From assembly GCA_020637365.1 (NCBI GenBank), contig JACJWE010000003.1:186001-250000 (forward strand): a stretch of 64,000 nt of DNA, written 5' to 3'. This DNA comes from Acidimicrobiia bacterium. GTDB lineage: Bacteria > Actinomycetota > Acidimicrobiia > IMCC26256 > JAGNEX01. Positions 1 through 8,321 of the stretch are shown here, one piece after another. The notes under the pieces are model-generated. The model was not told the origin of the DNA and did not search any database. It was given only the letters and a program-made list of their open reading frames with translations. The position numbers and the translations under genes are program-made. Positions within the stretch are counted from its first letter, which is position 1. Each line of letters starts with the position of its first letter.

Positions 1-581
1 GCGGCGGTGGGCATAAAGATCTCACCGCGCACTTCGATCAGCTCAGGAATGTCATCACCGTCGAGCCGATGTGGAATCGCGTCGATCGTCAACACGTTTG
101 CGGTAACGTCTTCACCGACTTGGCCATCCCCGCGAGTCGCCGCACGGGCGAGCACACCACGCTCGTAGGTCAGCGAGATTGCGAGGCCGTCGATCTTGGG
201 TTCGCCGACGAGCGCCATGGTTGCGGCATATCCCTCGCCGATGATCCGATCGATACGCCCACCCCATGACCGGAGTTCTTCATCATCGAATGCGTTGTCG
301 AGCGACAGCATCGGAACGCGATGTGTGACGTTCTGGAACGTGTTCGACGCCCAGCCTCCAGGCCGTTGCGTCGGGGAGTCCTCGGTGAGGAGTTCCGGGT
401 GCGCTGCTTCGATCGAACGAAGCTCGCCGACCAACGCATCAAAATCACCATCGGGAATCTGCGGGGCGTCTTGCACGAAATACTGGTACTCGTGCTGACG
501 AATCTGCGAGCGAAGCAGCTGCGCGCGGAGAGCGAGGTCTCCGCCGGAGAGTTGGGCTTCCCGATCTGCTGAATCGGTCAC
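1..581 (-). CDS. ligA: NAD-dependent DNA ligase LigA, N-terminal part (cut by window edge)
   Basis: Seals nicks in duplex DNA using NAD+ during replication and repair. The 193 visible codons cover the Ia domain and the start of the adenylation domain. The nucleotidyl lysine motif EPKIDGLAI is present (Lys about residue 129), followed by TRGDGQVGEDVT and an EVRGEIFMP segment typical of bacterial LigA. The start is GTG at 581, with AAGG about 7 bases upstream; no ATG start is available in this frame. The rest of the gene lies left of position 1. The gene for a MetE-like protein lies just upstream on the same strand (20 bp gap), an order also known in mycobacteria (Rv3015c-ligA). Nothing looks damaged in the visible part. 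Confidence 0.95.
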   Translation of the reverse strand, partial: MTDSADREAQLSGGDLALRAQLLRSQIRQHEYQYFVQDAPQIPDGDFDALVGELRSIEAAHPELLTEDSPTQRPGGWASNTFQNVTHRVPMLSLDNAFDDEELRSWGGRIDRIIGEGYAATMALVGEPKIDGLAISLTYERGVLARAATRGDGQVGEDVTANVLTIDAIPHRLDGDDIPELIEVRGEIFMPTA

Positions 582-600
582 GGCGACCCTTGTACAGACG

Positions 601-1668
601 CTATGCGCCGATGGTCAAGCGGGTACCGACCGCTTGAGCGTGGACCATGAGGCCGACTTCGTTAGCGAGTCGCAGAACTCGCCTCGCCTGTGTCACTCCG
701 TGTCCCGCAAGACCACAGACCGGTGTGATCAGCGCCTGTTCACGCAGGCTCCGCGGCTCACATCCGCGAGCGACCAGGTCACACCACAACGAGACGAGAG
801 AACGCCACAACGGCTCTGGCCGTTCACCCAGGGGACGGGTCGTGGGGACAGCGCCCCATGCGATCCATCCACCGGATTCGAGATGGCGGCGGATATACAC
901 CGAATCCTCGACGACATCGTCGGTCGCTTCGAAATTGACGACACCGGCACCCGCTTCGAATGCGATACGTCGGTTGCCGCCGGAACATACGTGAACGCCG
1001 GTGTCGGCTTCGGCCACAGCGAGCGCCGCCGACAAAGCGTCGACAGCGGCTTCATACGGGATGGGACCGTCGGCATCGGCCCACGCGACCAACGACGGTT
1101 CATCCAACATGATGAGGGGCCGCACGCCCGGTGCATATCGTTCGAAAAGCGCAATGATCTGACGCACCCAAGCACGAGCGATTGCCACCGCGCTCGCGAA
1201 GGCAACGCGAGGTTCGGTACCGCCCTGCATCAGCCCGAACCCCAACGTCAGCGGACCGGTGATCTGGGTTTTGGCCAGTGGCGGCGGCTGATCGAGGCTC
1301 TCGAGATGGCGGAGGAACGCCAACAACCCACGGTGGCGCACCGGGTCGATCTGGACGGGATGTTTCGTCAGATCAGGTAGATGCGCAGCGCGCAGCAATC
1401 CACCCTCGACATCGACGATGCCGTCGACGCCAACAAGCCACTGGCGGACCATGGTCGCGTCGCGATGTGAATAGGGCATCTGCGGGGCAAACGGCAGCTG
1501 CGGGACATGCTCGAAGGAGAAGGCCACGGCGCCCGCCGGGTCGACATGAGGCAAACTGCCGATACCGGTCGCCATGCCAGGACGCAACCCCAAGCGACGA
1601 TTGCTTGGCGACAACGCGGCCGAGGCGGGTGACTTGGTCATGCGCTCGTAGTATACGAACGGCCGCAC
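601..1668 (-). CDS. MetE/UROD-fold protein (cobalamin-independent methionine synthase-like)
   Basis: A 355-residue protein resembling the C-terminal catalytic barrel of cobalamin-independent methionine synthase. Visible matches are GMATGIGSLPH near residue 30, KTQITGPLTL in the middle, MLDEPSL near residue 190, and a late TPVCGLAGH segment that could supply a zinc cysteine. It is half the length of MetE and lacks the N-terminal barrel, so it is probably not a full methionine synthase; the true substrate is unknown. The start used is GTG 1668, three bases after GAGGGAG; ATG 1641 is an alternative. It lies directly upstream of ligA, as does the uncharacterised Rv3015c in M. tuberculosis, so the pairing is conserved. 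Function remains unassigned. Confidence 0.8.
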   Translation of the reverse strand: MRPFVYYERMTKSPASAALSPSNRRLGLRPGMATGIGSLPHVDPAGAVAFSFEHVPQLPFAPQMPYSHRDATMVRQWLVGVDGIVDVEGGLLRAAHLPDLTKHPVQIDPVRHRGLLAFLRHLESLDQPPPLAKTQITGPLTLGFGLMQGGTEPRVAFASAVAIARAWVRQIIALFERYAPGVRPLIMLDEPSLVAWADADGPIPYEAAVDALSAALAVAEADTGVHVCSGGNRRIAFEAGAGVVNFEATDDVVEDSVYIRRHLESGGWIAWGAVPTTRPLGERPEPLWRSLVSLWCDLVARGCEPRSLREQALITPVCGLAGHGVTQARRVLRLANEVGLMVHAQAVGTRLTIGA

Positions 1669-1767
1669 GGGCTCCCTCGATCGTATCCTCAGTCCGTTTC
1701 ACACCCCAAAGAACGCGGTTTGTGGTGGATTGTGCGGGCGGCATCTGCTACGCAGGAAGGCTTCGAT

Positions 1768-2649
1768 ATGACAACGATCTGGGTCCTCCGAGTGTGTTGG
1801 GCGCTCCTTGCGCTCACCCTTGGCAGCGCGGTCGCTGAACGTAGCGACAGCTGGGACCAGGCCGCCCAGATCGTTGCCCAGGCCGAGTTTTGGATCCCGT
1901 GGGCATGTGGACTCTTCGCCCTGTTGGTGCCACGTCCATGGGGCATCGTCGTTACCCGCCTCGGCGCCGCGACAGGTTTGTTCGCCACCGCCCTCATCGC
2001 TCCTGGAATCGACACGCCTCTGGCGTTGATCACACTGGTTCATACAGGGGTGGTGCTCGGTATCTCGCTGATGCCCGCAGTCTCGATGGCTTTTGTCAAC
2101 GTGGCAGCGTACGGCGATGAGCTCCGGGTGATGTTGAGGACGCCGGTCGCCGTCGCGGCGTTTCCGGTTCCGCTAGCGACGCTTCTGTGCGCCGCCGGTT
2201 TCCTCGCAGGTCCTCTACTCATCGCTCATGGCCACACCATTGCAGGGATTGTGGTGACCGTCATTGCCTGGGGTCTGCTCTACATCACGGCCAAAGCAAT
2301 GTACGCGCTCACCCAACGCTGGATCGTCATGGTGCCAGCGGGCGTCCTGTACCGCGATCTATGGACCGTCACCGACCCGGTGCTGATGGAGCGAGCCAAT
2401 ATCGTCTCCGCAGGGCTCTGGACGCCTGACCCGAAATCCCCCGAACTCACCCGCGACGCAACCTTCGACGGACGAGGCGGACATGCTGGAGGTGTCATCC
2501 TGCTCGAACTGGCCACTCCGCTGCCCTTCATGCGGCGCAGCCGCGGCGAGGCCGAGCGAGTCGACGCTGACCACCTCTTAGTTGCCGTCAGCCAGCCGGG
2601 CGAAACCTTGAGGATCCTCCAACACGGAAAGATTGCAATCCGTCCGTAA
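1768..2649 (+). CDS. Six-helix membrane protein of unknown function
   Basis: A 293-residue protein whose first about 200 residues carry six hydrophobic segments. A soluble C-terminal domain of about 90 residues follows, ending in HGKIAIRP. I recognise no catalytic motif and no named family. The start is ATG 1768 because AGGAAGG lies 7 bases upstream; an in-frame start at 1720 has no such site. It is transcribed divergently from the MetE-like/ligA pair, so the 99 bp between them should carry both promoters. The gene ends convergently with the ketosynthase-like gene, 36 bp away. Position beside ligA hints at a housekeeping role, but this is only a guess. Confidence 0.7.
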   Translation: MTTIWVLRVCWALLALTLGSAVAERSDSWDQAAQIVAQAEFWIPWACGLFALLVPRPWGIVVTRLGAATGLFATALIAPGIDTPLALITLVHTGVVLGISLMPAVSMAFVNVAAYGDELRVMLRTPVAVAAFPVPLATLLCAAGFLAGPLLIAHGHTIAGIVVTVIAWGLLYITAKAMYALTQRWIVMVPAGVLYRDLWTVTDPVLMERANIVSAGLWTPDPKSPELTRDATFDGRGGHAGGVILLELATPLPFMRRSRGEAERVDADHLLVAVSQPGETLRILQHGKIAIRP

Positions 2650-2695
2650 GCAGGGCGCCCAAGGAATGACGCGCCGTCGGTCGCCTTACGGACGG
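2640..2695. terminator. Possible bidirectional terminator formed by the two convergent gene ends
   Basis: CCGTCCGTAAG (2640-2650) and CTTACGGACGG (2685-2695) are exact 11-bp inverted arms around a 34-base loop. Each arm contains the final Arg-Pro codons and TAA stop of one of the two convergent genes, so both proteins end in R-P. A hairpin would form in either transcript. There is no U-tract, so intrinsic termination is uncertain. Confidence 0.35.
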
Positions 2696-3603
2696 TAGAG
2701 ACATGCCCCCACGGTGATCCCGCTACCCGCCGCGACCACGAGCGCTGTGTCGGCGCGAAGCAGGCGACCTTTCGCCACAGCCGATTCGAGTGCGACGAGC
2801 GGCGCTGCGGTGTGGGCACCGTGACTCGATTCGTCCAGGTGATTGATGCGGTCCCACGCCAAACCCATGCGTTGCCCAACGGCATCTGCCACGCGGGGGT
2901 CGGGATGCGCGGCGATCAACAGATCGACATCGGCAGCGGTAAGACCCTGAGCGCTGAGATAGTCCATTGCGGTCTGATATGCGCATTCGATCGACTGCTC
3001 GACGTACCCGGGTATCTCGGTCACCGTGATCACGTTTTTACCGCTCGGCACCAACGGCGGCGTCGGAACGGCGTGTTTCGACCACTCCAGACGCGCTTCA
3101 AAGAGCGGTTCGAACTCGCTAAAGGTGCGAAAAATGAACTCGCCAAAGCCAGCTTCTGAGTCGTCCCAGCCGAGCACGGCAGCGCCTGCCATATTGGTGA
3201 ACTCAATGTTCTTGTTGAACATCGGGTCCGGATCTGAATCTCCGGCGACGACCAACCCCACGTCGATCGCTCCCGTTTCGAGGAAGCCGCTGACGACGGC
3301 GATGGAGTTCAGAGCGCCAACAGCGCCGTTCGCGAGGTCGAAAGAGAATGCACCCGAGCCGTTTAACGGCAGGTTTCCGAGCGCGATGCCAAGGTCTTCT
3401 TGGATGAGCGCGGCCATGGCAGGTTCGCCCAGATTGTCATCGCGATACAGCCCCGCGTTCACCAACAGCCCAACGTCGGATGGACCACGCCCCGCGCGTT
3501 CGAGAGCGGCTTGTCCCGCCTTCACCGACAGTTTGAGCGCGCCCTCGGTGCGGAGCCGGTTCTTGGCTTTGACGCTCGCCACACCCTCAATGATCGTTGC
3601 CAT
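2686..3603 (-). CDS. Ketosynthase III-like protein lacking the catalytic cysteine
   Basis: A 305-residue thiolase-fold protein related to FabH/OleA. Aligned to the neighbouring ketosynthase by its FD-x-x-N segment, residue 94 is Ala where the nucleophilic Cys should be. The active-site His is kept (AAHPDP, about residue 233), but the Asn of the GNTSS loop appears as Gly. It is therefore probably not a condensing enzyme by itself. A non-catalytic partner subunit is the simplest reading, as known for PqsB in PqsBC and for chain-length factors. The start chosen is ATG 3603, which overlaps the end of the upstream ketosynthase by 17 bases and suggests translational coupling. An upstream in-frame start at 3651 gives an unlikely Trp-rich leader. 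Confidence 0.8.
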   Translation of the reverse strand: MATIIEGVASVKAKNRLRTEGALKLSVKAGQAALERAGRGPSDVGLLVNAGLYRDDNLGEPAMAALIQEDLGIALGNLPLNGSGAFSFDLANGAVGALNSIAVVSGFLETGAIDVGLVVAGDSDPDPMFNKNIEFTNMAGAAVLGWDDSEAGFGEFIFRTFSEFEPLFEARLEWSKHAVPTPPLVPSGKNVITVTEIPGYVEQSIECAYQTAMDYLSAQGLTAADVDLLIAAHPDPRVADAVGQRMGLAWDRINHLDESSHGAHTAAPLVALESAVAKGRLLRADTALVVAAGSGITVGACLYRP

Positions 3604-4708
3604 ACAAATCCACCAACTCATCGACTCGAAAAACGAAATACCCCAGCTCAAAGCCGGATGCCTGGGCGATCATCATCACCGATTCGCCCTCCTTGAAGCG
3701 TCGCTCGGACAAGTGTTTGTGCAACGCGACAAAGTGTGACGTCGAGGAAGTGTTCCCGAACTCCGCCAGGTTGTCGACGTAATTGGCGGGCTCTTGGCCC
3801 TGCTCCTTGACCACCTTCAGATAACCCGCACGGATCGCGCGGCTCGAGGTTTGGTGTGGGATCACCCAATCGACTTCGGAGAGTTCGAGCTGAGCGTCGT
3901 CGAGCGCTTCGTTCAGAAGAGAAGCGGTCGCGGCGATGCCGTGCTTGTGGAGCTGGCGCGCCTTGGTGAACATACGGTGACCCGGACCCCACTTGTTCGG
4001 GTATGCGAGGCAGAGCCGGGAATGTGCGGCGAGCGTGGTGATACCGGCGCTGAAGAGACCATCTTGGTCCTCGGAGCGCTCCAGGATGACCGCTGCGCCC
4101 GAGTCGCCGATCGTCAACGACGCGAGTTCTCGGCTGAGCACGTGGCGAACATGTTGCGACGCGTTGTCGGAAAGGCCGCTGATGTGCTCACCGCTGACGA
4201 CAAGCCCCCGTCTGACGATGCCTCGACGGATCATGTTGTTCATCAAGAACACGCCGGTCAACATCCCCGCGCACGCGTTCTGAACGTCGAAATTCAGAGC
4301 GTTCGCAGCGCCTATCGCCTGCTTCAAGCTGAGGCTGAGCGCAGGTTCGAACCGCTGGGAGAAACGCCGGCCCTTGTACCGAGTGATCGAGCAGTTGATG
4401 ACACAGTCGATCTCATGACCTTGTAGATCGGCTCGCTTCATCGCGTCGCGAGCCGCCTTCACCGACAACACGAAGCTGTCCTCACCTGGGCTGACCACCC
4501 GGCGTTCGTGGATACCGGTCAATTTGGCGAGCTTGACACCCGTTTTGTGCCGGGTGGCGTTCATTACCTCATCGGTGGTCCGGCGGGTCTCCGGAAGCGC
4601 GATACCGGTACTGCGCAGTCGAACGCCAAAGAGGTCGTCTCCACGACGATCGGTCCGACGAGATGCATCCGACGTAAGCCACGTCGGGGAGGCAGCTGCT
4701 GAAGGCAT
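3587..4708 (-). CDS. Beta-ketoacyl synthase III family protein (FabH/OleA-like), catalytically intact
   Basis: A 373-residue condensing enzyme expected to join an acyl thioester to a second acyl-CoA or acyl-ACP by Claisen condensation. The full triad is visible: Cys146 in QNACAG, His285 in IPHQTS and Asn319 in FGNTSS. It is longer than typical FabH (about 320 residues) because of an N-terminal extension and an insert after residue 175, so a specialised OleA-like or secondary-metabolism role is more likely than fatty acid initiation. The start is ATG 4708 with AGGGGAC about 6 bases upstream. It overlaps the Cys-less paralogue downstream. An alpha/beta hydrolase lies upstream on the same strand and an SDR is divergent beyond it. 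The exact substrates cannot be read from the sequence. Confidence 0.85.
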   Translation of the reverse strand: MPSAAASPTWLTSDASRRTDRRGDDLFGVRLRSTGIALPETRRTTDEVMNATRHKTGVKLAKLTGIHERRVVSPGEDSFVLSVKAARDAMKRADLQGHEIDCVINCSITRYKGRRFSQRFEPALSLSLKQAIGAANALNFDVQNACAGMLTGVFLMNNMIRRGIVRRGLVVSGEHISGLSDNASQHVRHVLSRELASLTIGDSGAAVILERSEDQDGLFSAGITTLAAHSRLCLAYPNKWGPGHRMFTKARQLHKHGIAATASLLNEALDDAQLELSEVDWVIPHQTSSRAIRAGYLKVVKEQGQEPANYVDNLAEFGNTSSTSHFVALHKHLSERRFKEGESVMMIAQASGFELGYFVFRVDELVDLYGNDH

Positions 4709-4969
4709 GTTGAGTCCCCTAACATCCTGAGATGCAGCAATACGGCTCTTCGCCGTGGTCCACCACCAAAGCACTCATCCTGTGGGGGTATCAGGGTTGA
4801 ATGGGGTGTCACGGAAACGAAGTGCGTGCATGCTAGCGGCCGTTCGTACCAGTGCGCACGAAACCGTCGTGCTGTCACATGGAGCGCGCCGAGAGCAGGT
4901 GTGTGCGGTGGAAGCTTCAGGTGGATATCACCGGGAATACCGTTGCACCTCAATGTCGGTCGGCAAACC

Positions 4970-5803
4970 TCAGACAGGTGTCGCCGCGACCCGAGCGACC
5001 AGCGATCGAACCTCTGGAGCGAACGCATCTGGGCGCTCAATCGGCGGGTAGTGACCACAGTCCTCGATGACCTTGAGGGTGGCGCCGGGGACCGCCGCCA
5101 TCAGGCGCGCTGCGTCATCGGCTGGCGTCGCCTTATCCTGGCGACCCCACACGATGTGAGTGGGGGCCGCTATCTCGCTCAGCCTCGCTTCGGAGATCCC
5201 CCAGTCGATCTGGTTGGCCTGCCGCCACATCGTCCAGTAGCTGTCGGGATGCGAAAACTCGTCGTACAGATGATCGATTCGTGCGGGTGGACACCGGTCT
5301 GGCTGCGCGTACTGCTCGCGATAGGAACGGGCGAGCAGCGTTTTGGTGACGATCGGACGCAAGAAACGTCCGGCTCCGGAGGCGAGTAAGCGGGCTGGGG
5401 GCGGCAGCTTGAAGCCGGCAAAGGCATTGGTACCGGTCGGCATCAAACCCGCCACCCGGTCGGGGTAGTGGATCGCCGCGTAGATCGACAAGATCCCCCC
5501 ATAGGAACACCCCAACCAGATAGCCCGATCGATGCTCAGCGAATCGAGTACGGCGATCACCGCTGCGGTCTGGGTGGGTACCGAATAGTCCCCACGGGGC
5601 TTACCGGAACGACCATGACCCCGCAGATCGGGGACGATGCAACGAACCTCTGGAGCGATCCGGCTGACCAGACCTTCAAACAGCCGACCATCTCCGGGTT
5701 CGGGGTGAAGTGCGATGACCACCGGCCCATCGTCGGGCCCGACGTCGCGCACGAACACTCGGGCATCACCCAGATTCGGCATATAGGTGAGGTCTCGGAT
5801 CAT
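4970..5803 (-). CDS. Alpha/beta hydrolase
   Basis: A 277-residue alpha/beta-hydrolase-fold enzyme. The nucleophile is Ser100 in the elbow GCSYGG. The likely acid is Asp223 in WGRQDKAT and the likely base His251 in CGHYPP. The segment PDLRGHGRSGKP is typical of esterase, epoxide hydrolase and haloperoxidase relatives. The usual HG oxyanion motif near residue 33 reads HPEPG. The start at ATG 5803 is preferred over 5869 because the longer leader is rich in Arg/Cys and unlike the family. It lies 261 bp upstream of the ketosynthase pair on the same strand. An OleB-like role in that pathway is possible, but OleB-specific features are not visible. Confidence 0.85.
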   Translation of the reverse strand: MIRDLTYMPNLGDARVFVRDVGPDDGPVVIALHPEPGDGRLFEGLVSRIAPEVRCIVPDLRGHGRSGKPRGDYSVPTQTAAVIAVLDSLSIDRAIWLGCSYGGILSIYAAIHYPDRVAGLMPTGTNAFAGFKLPPPARLLASGAGRFLRPIVTKTLLARSYREQYAQPDRCPPARIDHLYDEFSHPDSYWTMWRQANQIDWGISEARLSEIAAPTHIVWGRQDKATPADDAARLMAAVPGATLKVIEDCGHYPPIERPDAFAPEVRSLVARVAATPV

Positions 5804-6123
5804 CTGCACCCCGATGCATTGAGAACCGTGACGGCGGGCAGCGGTGGCTCCGCATTTAGCTGGCCACATTCCCGCCTAAACTCCCCAACGCTTATCGCGT
5901 TGTGTACACATGCCGGGAATCCGGGAGAGCCTCTCAACCTTCCCACAAGGTGGCCCCCACCTCTCCCGCCAGGACAACGCCCGCGAATGGCTCGGGTACA
6001 AACCGACAACACACACGCATGTAGAAGCCTGCGGCACGGGGACACAGCATCGACTCAAAGCGCTCAGGAACAGGGTGCGATGGGGGTCCAGGGTCGTCCA
6101 TGAGAAAGAAATCGAGGTTCACC
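5804..6123. promoter_or_regulatory. Divergent intergenic region with a 10-bp palindrome
   Basis: This 320 bp stretch separates the minus-strand hydrolase from the plus-strand SDR and must hold both promoters. It contains the perfect palindrome TGTGTACACA (5901-5910) and a wider inverted pair ATTCCCG (5868-5874) / CGGGAAT (5914-5920) around it. These could be operator sites. I see no gene in it. Confidence 0.35.
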
Positions 6124-7017
6124 ATGTCACCAGTCCTGCTCATCACGGGCGCATCCACAGGGATCGGACGCGACGCAGCCGTGCGGCTCGCCAGCGCCGG
6201 GTTTGACGTCTTTGCGGGGGTCCGAACCGACGAGGATGCGCTGTCGGTCAAGAGAGATGGACTCACTCCTGTGATGGTCGACGTCACCGATGACGAGCAG
6301 CTCGAAGCCGCCGTCGCGACGGTCGCAAAGGCCGGCGGCGGAAACATCGATGCGCTCGTCAACAATGCCGGCGTCGCGGTGCCCCATCCGATCGAAACGT
6401 TGACGGTCGATGACCTCTCCCATCAGCTCAACGTGAACGTTCTGGGGACGCACCGGGTAACCCGCGCTTGTCTGCCCCACATCATCGAAGCCGAGGGGCG
6501 AATCATCATGGTCGGTTCCGCGTCGGGCAGGGTTGCTCCACCCTTCATGGGCGCCTACGTCACCAGCAAGTTCGCCCTCGAAGGGTACACAGACACGCTT
6601 CGCCGCGAGGTTGAAGAGTTCGGGGTCAAGGTCTGCCTCGTCGAACCCGGACAGGTCAAAACACCGATTTGGTCCAAGTCGACGATCAACGCCAACACCA
6701 TCCCTGACCTGCCCGTACGCTATCAAGAGCGCGCCAAGAAGATGCTCGTTGCCAGCCGCATCGCTGCGAAGAAGGGCATTGAGCCATCGCAGGTCTCAGA
6801 TGCCATCGAGCACGCGGCAACCGCCGGGTCGCCAAACGCCCGTTATGGCATGCCGTTCCAGGCTCGGGTGGTATCGCGATTCTTCCCCGTGCTTCCCGAA
6901 TGGATTGCAGACAAACTCGTACTGCGCGAGATCGACCGCCTCCGCACCGACAAAGTCGACGCCGAATTAAGCCAACACGGCGAGCTCACCGACGACTCAC
7001 CGCCCGACGTGGACTGA
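6124..7017 (+). CDS. Short-chain dehydrogenase/reductase (SDR)
   Basis: A 297-residue classical SDR that would oxidise or reduce a carbonyl/alcohol with NAD(P)(H). Visible motifs are the cofactor glycine motif TGASTGIG (residues 8-15), NNAG (80-83) and the catalytic Ser in VGSASG with Tyr145/Lys149 in YVTSK. The segment EPGQVKTPIW is typical of the substrate-side loop, and the C-terminal 100 residues are longer than in minimal SDRs. The start is ATG 6124, preceded by GAGG at 6 bases; ATG 6100 is in frame but lacks a clear site. It is divergent from the hydrolase and ketosynthase genes. The substrate is unknown; a beta-keto product of the nearby ketosynthase is one possibility. Confidence 0.9.
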   Translation: MSPVLLITGASTGIGRDAAVRLASAGFDVFAGVRTDEDALSVKRDGLTPVMVDVTDDEQLEAAVATVAKAGGGNIDALVNNAGVAVPHPIETLTVDDLSHQLNVNVLGTHRVTRACLPHIIEAEGRIIMVGSASGRVAPPFMGAYVTSKFALEGYTDTLRREVEEFGVKVCLVEPGQVKTPIWSKSTINANTIPDLPVRYQERAKKMLVASRIAAKKGIEPSQVSDAIEHAATAGSPNARYGMPFQARVVSRFFPVLPEWIADKLVLREIDRLRTDKVDAELSQHGELTDDSPPDVD

Positions 7018-7075
7018 GAGCACGCCTTGGTCTCCGGCCCGCCACCAGACACACCTGCCAGCGTTTGGCGGGTGG

Positions 7076-8098
7076 TCAGCGAGCAACGATGCCGCCTCCA
7101 AGACACTCGTCCCCGTCGTAGATGGCCACGACCTGACCGGGAGCGACCCGCTGGGTTGGTGACTCGAAGTGGACGGTCGAGCCGTCGAGAGTGGCCGCAT
7201 GTGCCGTGCCATGGGCTTGGCACTGTGCGGTGATCGTCCGACCCGTCGGGCGCGCAGCAGTGAATGTCAGGTCGCGCAGTTCTACCGAATCGACCAAGAG
7301 GTCGGATTCGGTGCCCAGCACCACCTTGCCTTCATCTGGTCGGATATCGATGACGTAGCGGCGACCCTCCGCAGCGATACCCAGGCCTCGCCGCTGGCCA
7401 ATGGTGACCATTTCGAGCGCCTGGTGATGTCCGAGCACGGAGCCATCGGTGCTTTCGATCACACCCGGCGTCATCGGTATCCGCTCCCCCAGGAAATCAG
7501 CGCGGCGTCCGCGCTGGATGAAGCAGACATCCATGCTCTCAGGCTTTGCTGCGGTACGGAGACCGAGTCGAGCGGCCTCGTCATACACCTCGGCTTTGGT
7601 CAGCCCTTCCATCGGCAGCCACGTCTGAGCCAGTTCGCGCTGGGTCAGCATGTAGAGCACGTAGCTCTGGTCTTTCGCCGGATCGGTGCCGCGGAGCAGG
7701 CGGAACACACCCCCATCAGAGCTGATCCGGGCGTGGTGTCCGGTCGCGAGCCGCTCAAACCCCATCTGTTGGGCTCGCTCGAATAGACGAGCAAACTTGA
7801 TATGCCGATTGCATTCCACGCAAGGATTCGGCGTCTGACCGACCCGGTGCGCCGCGACGTACGGTTCGACGACGTGGGTGTCAAAGTCGTCTGCGAAGTT
7901 GAAGACGTAATGCGGGATATCGAGCTGTGCTGCGACCCGCCGAGCGTCTTCAACGTCGCTGACCGAACAGCAGCCTGAATCAGAGTCGCCACCCCACAGC
8001 TTTAAGGTCACGCCGGTCACCTCATGGCCGTCGGCGACGAGACGCGCCGCGGCCACCGAACTGTCGACCCCACCGCTCATGGCGACCAGGACTCTCAT
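7076..8098 (-). CDS. mnmA: tRNA-specific 2-thiouridylase MnmA
   Basis: Thiolates U34 of tRNA Lys, Glu and Gln, using ATP to activate the base and persulfide sulfur from a cysteine desulfurase. The 340-residue protein shows the PP-loop SGGVDSS at residues 8-14, the nucleophilic Cys93 in NPCVECN and the second catalytic Cys192 in DVCFIQRG. An extra CC pair (residues 43-44) lies in the N-terminal domain. The C-terminal beta-barrel ends in GGGIVAR. The desulfurase gene lies upstream on the same strand, 223 bp away, so the sulfur donor and the tRNA enzyme are probably co-transcribed. The gene appears complete. Confidence 0.96.
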   Translation of the reverse strand: MRVLVAMSGGVDSSVAAARLVADGHEVTGVTLKLWGGDSDSGCCSVSDVEDARRVAAQLDIPHYVFNFADDFDTHVVEPYVAAHRVGQTPNPCVECNRHIKFARLFERAQQMGFERLATGHHARISSDGGVFRLLRGTDPAKDQSYVLYMLTQRELAQTWLPMEGLTKAEVYDEAARLGLRTAAKPESMDVCFIQRGRRADFLGERIPMTPGVIESTDGSVLGHHQALEMVTIGQRRGLGIAAEGRRYVIDIRPDEGKVVLGTESDLLVDSVELRDLTFTAARPTGRTITAQCQAHGTAHAATLDGSTVHFESPTQRVAPGQVVAIYDGDECLGGGIVAR

Positions 8099-8321
8099 CG
8101 GTTGTCGATTGCAGGTGGCTGAGTGGTCATCGACCAGGTCCTCGGTTGTTGCGTGTCGTCGCTGGTGCGAGCGGCGCGGGAGGGCGTTGCGTGCGGTACG
8201 GACTCGTCACGTTGAACCAACCGGGCCAAGCTCGCCAAGCTGATCGGTCGCTGTCGTCGGCTCGACGGGGCTCGTCGCTCGATGGATCTCCTGGGTCGAC
8301 CGTCGTGGGCCAAGCGTTGGT

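Noticed and set aside
634..1380. Long plus-strand frame opposite the MetE-like gene
   Set aside because: Pure antisense of a recognised gene; the translation lacks domains and long shadow frames are common at this GC content.
4340..4360. AGGTTCGAACC resembling a tRNA T-loop
   Set aside because: Lies inside the intact ketosynthase gene, and no acceptor or anticodon stem can be drawn around it.
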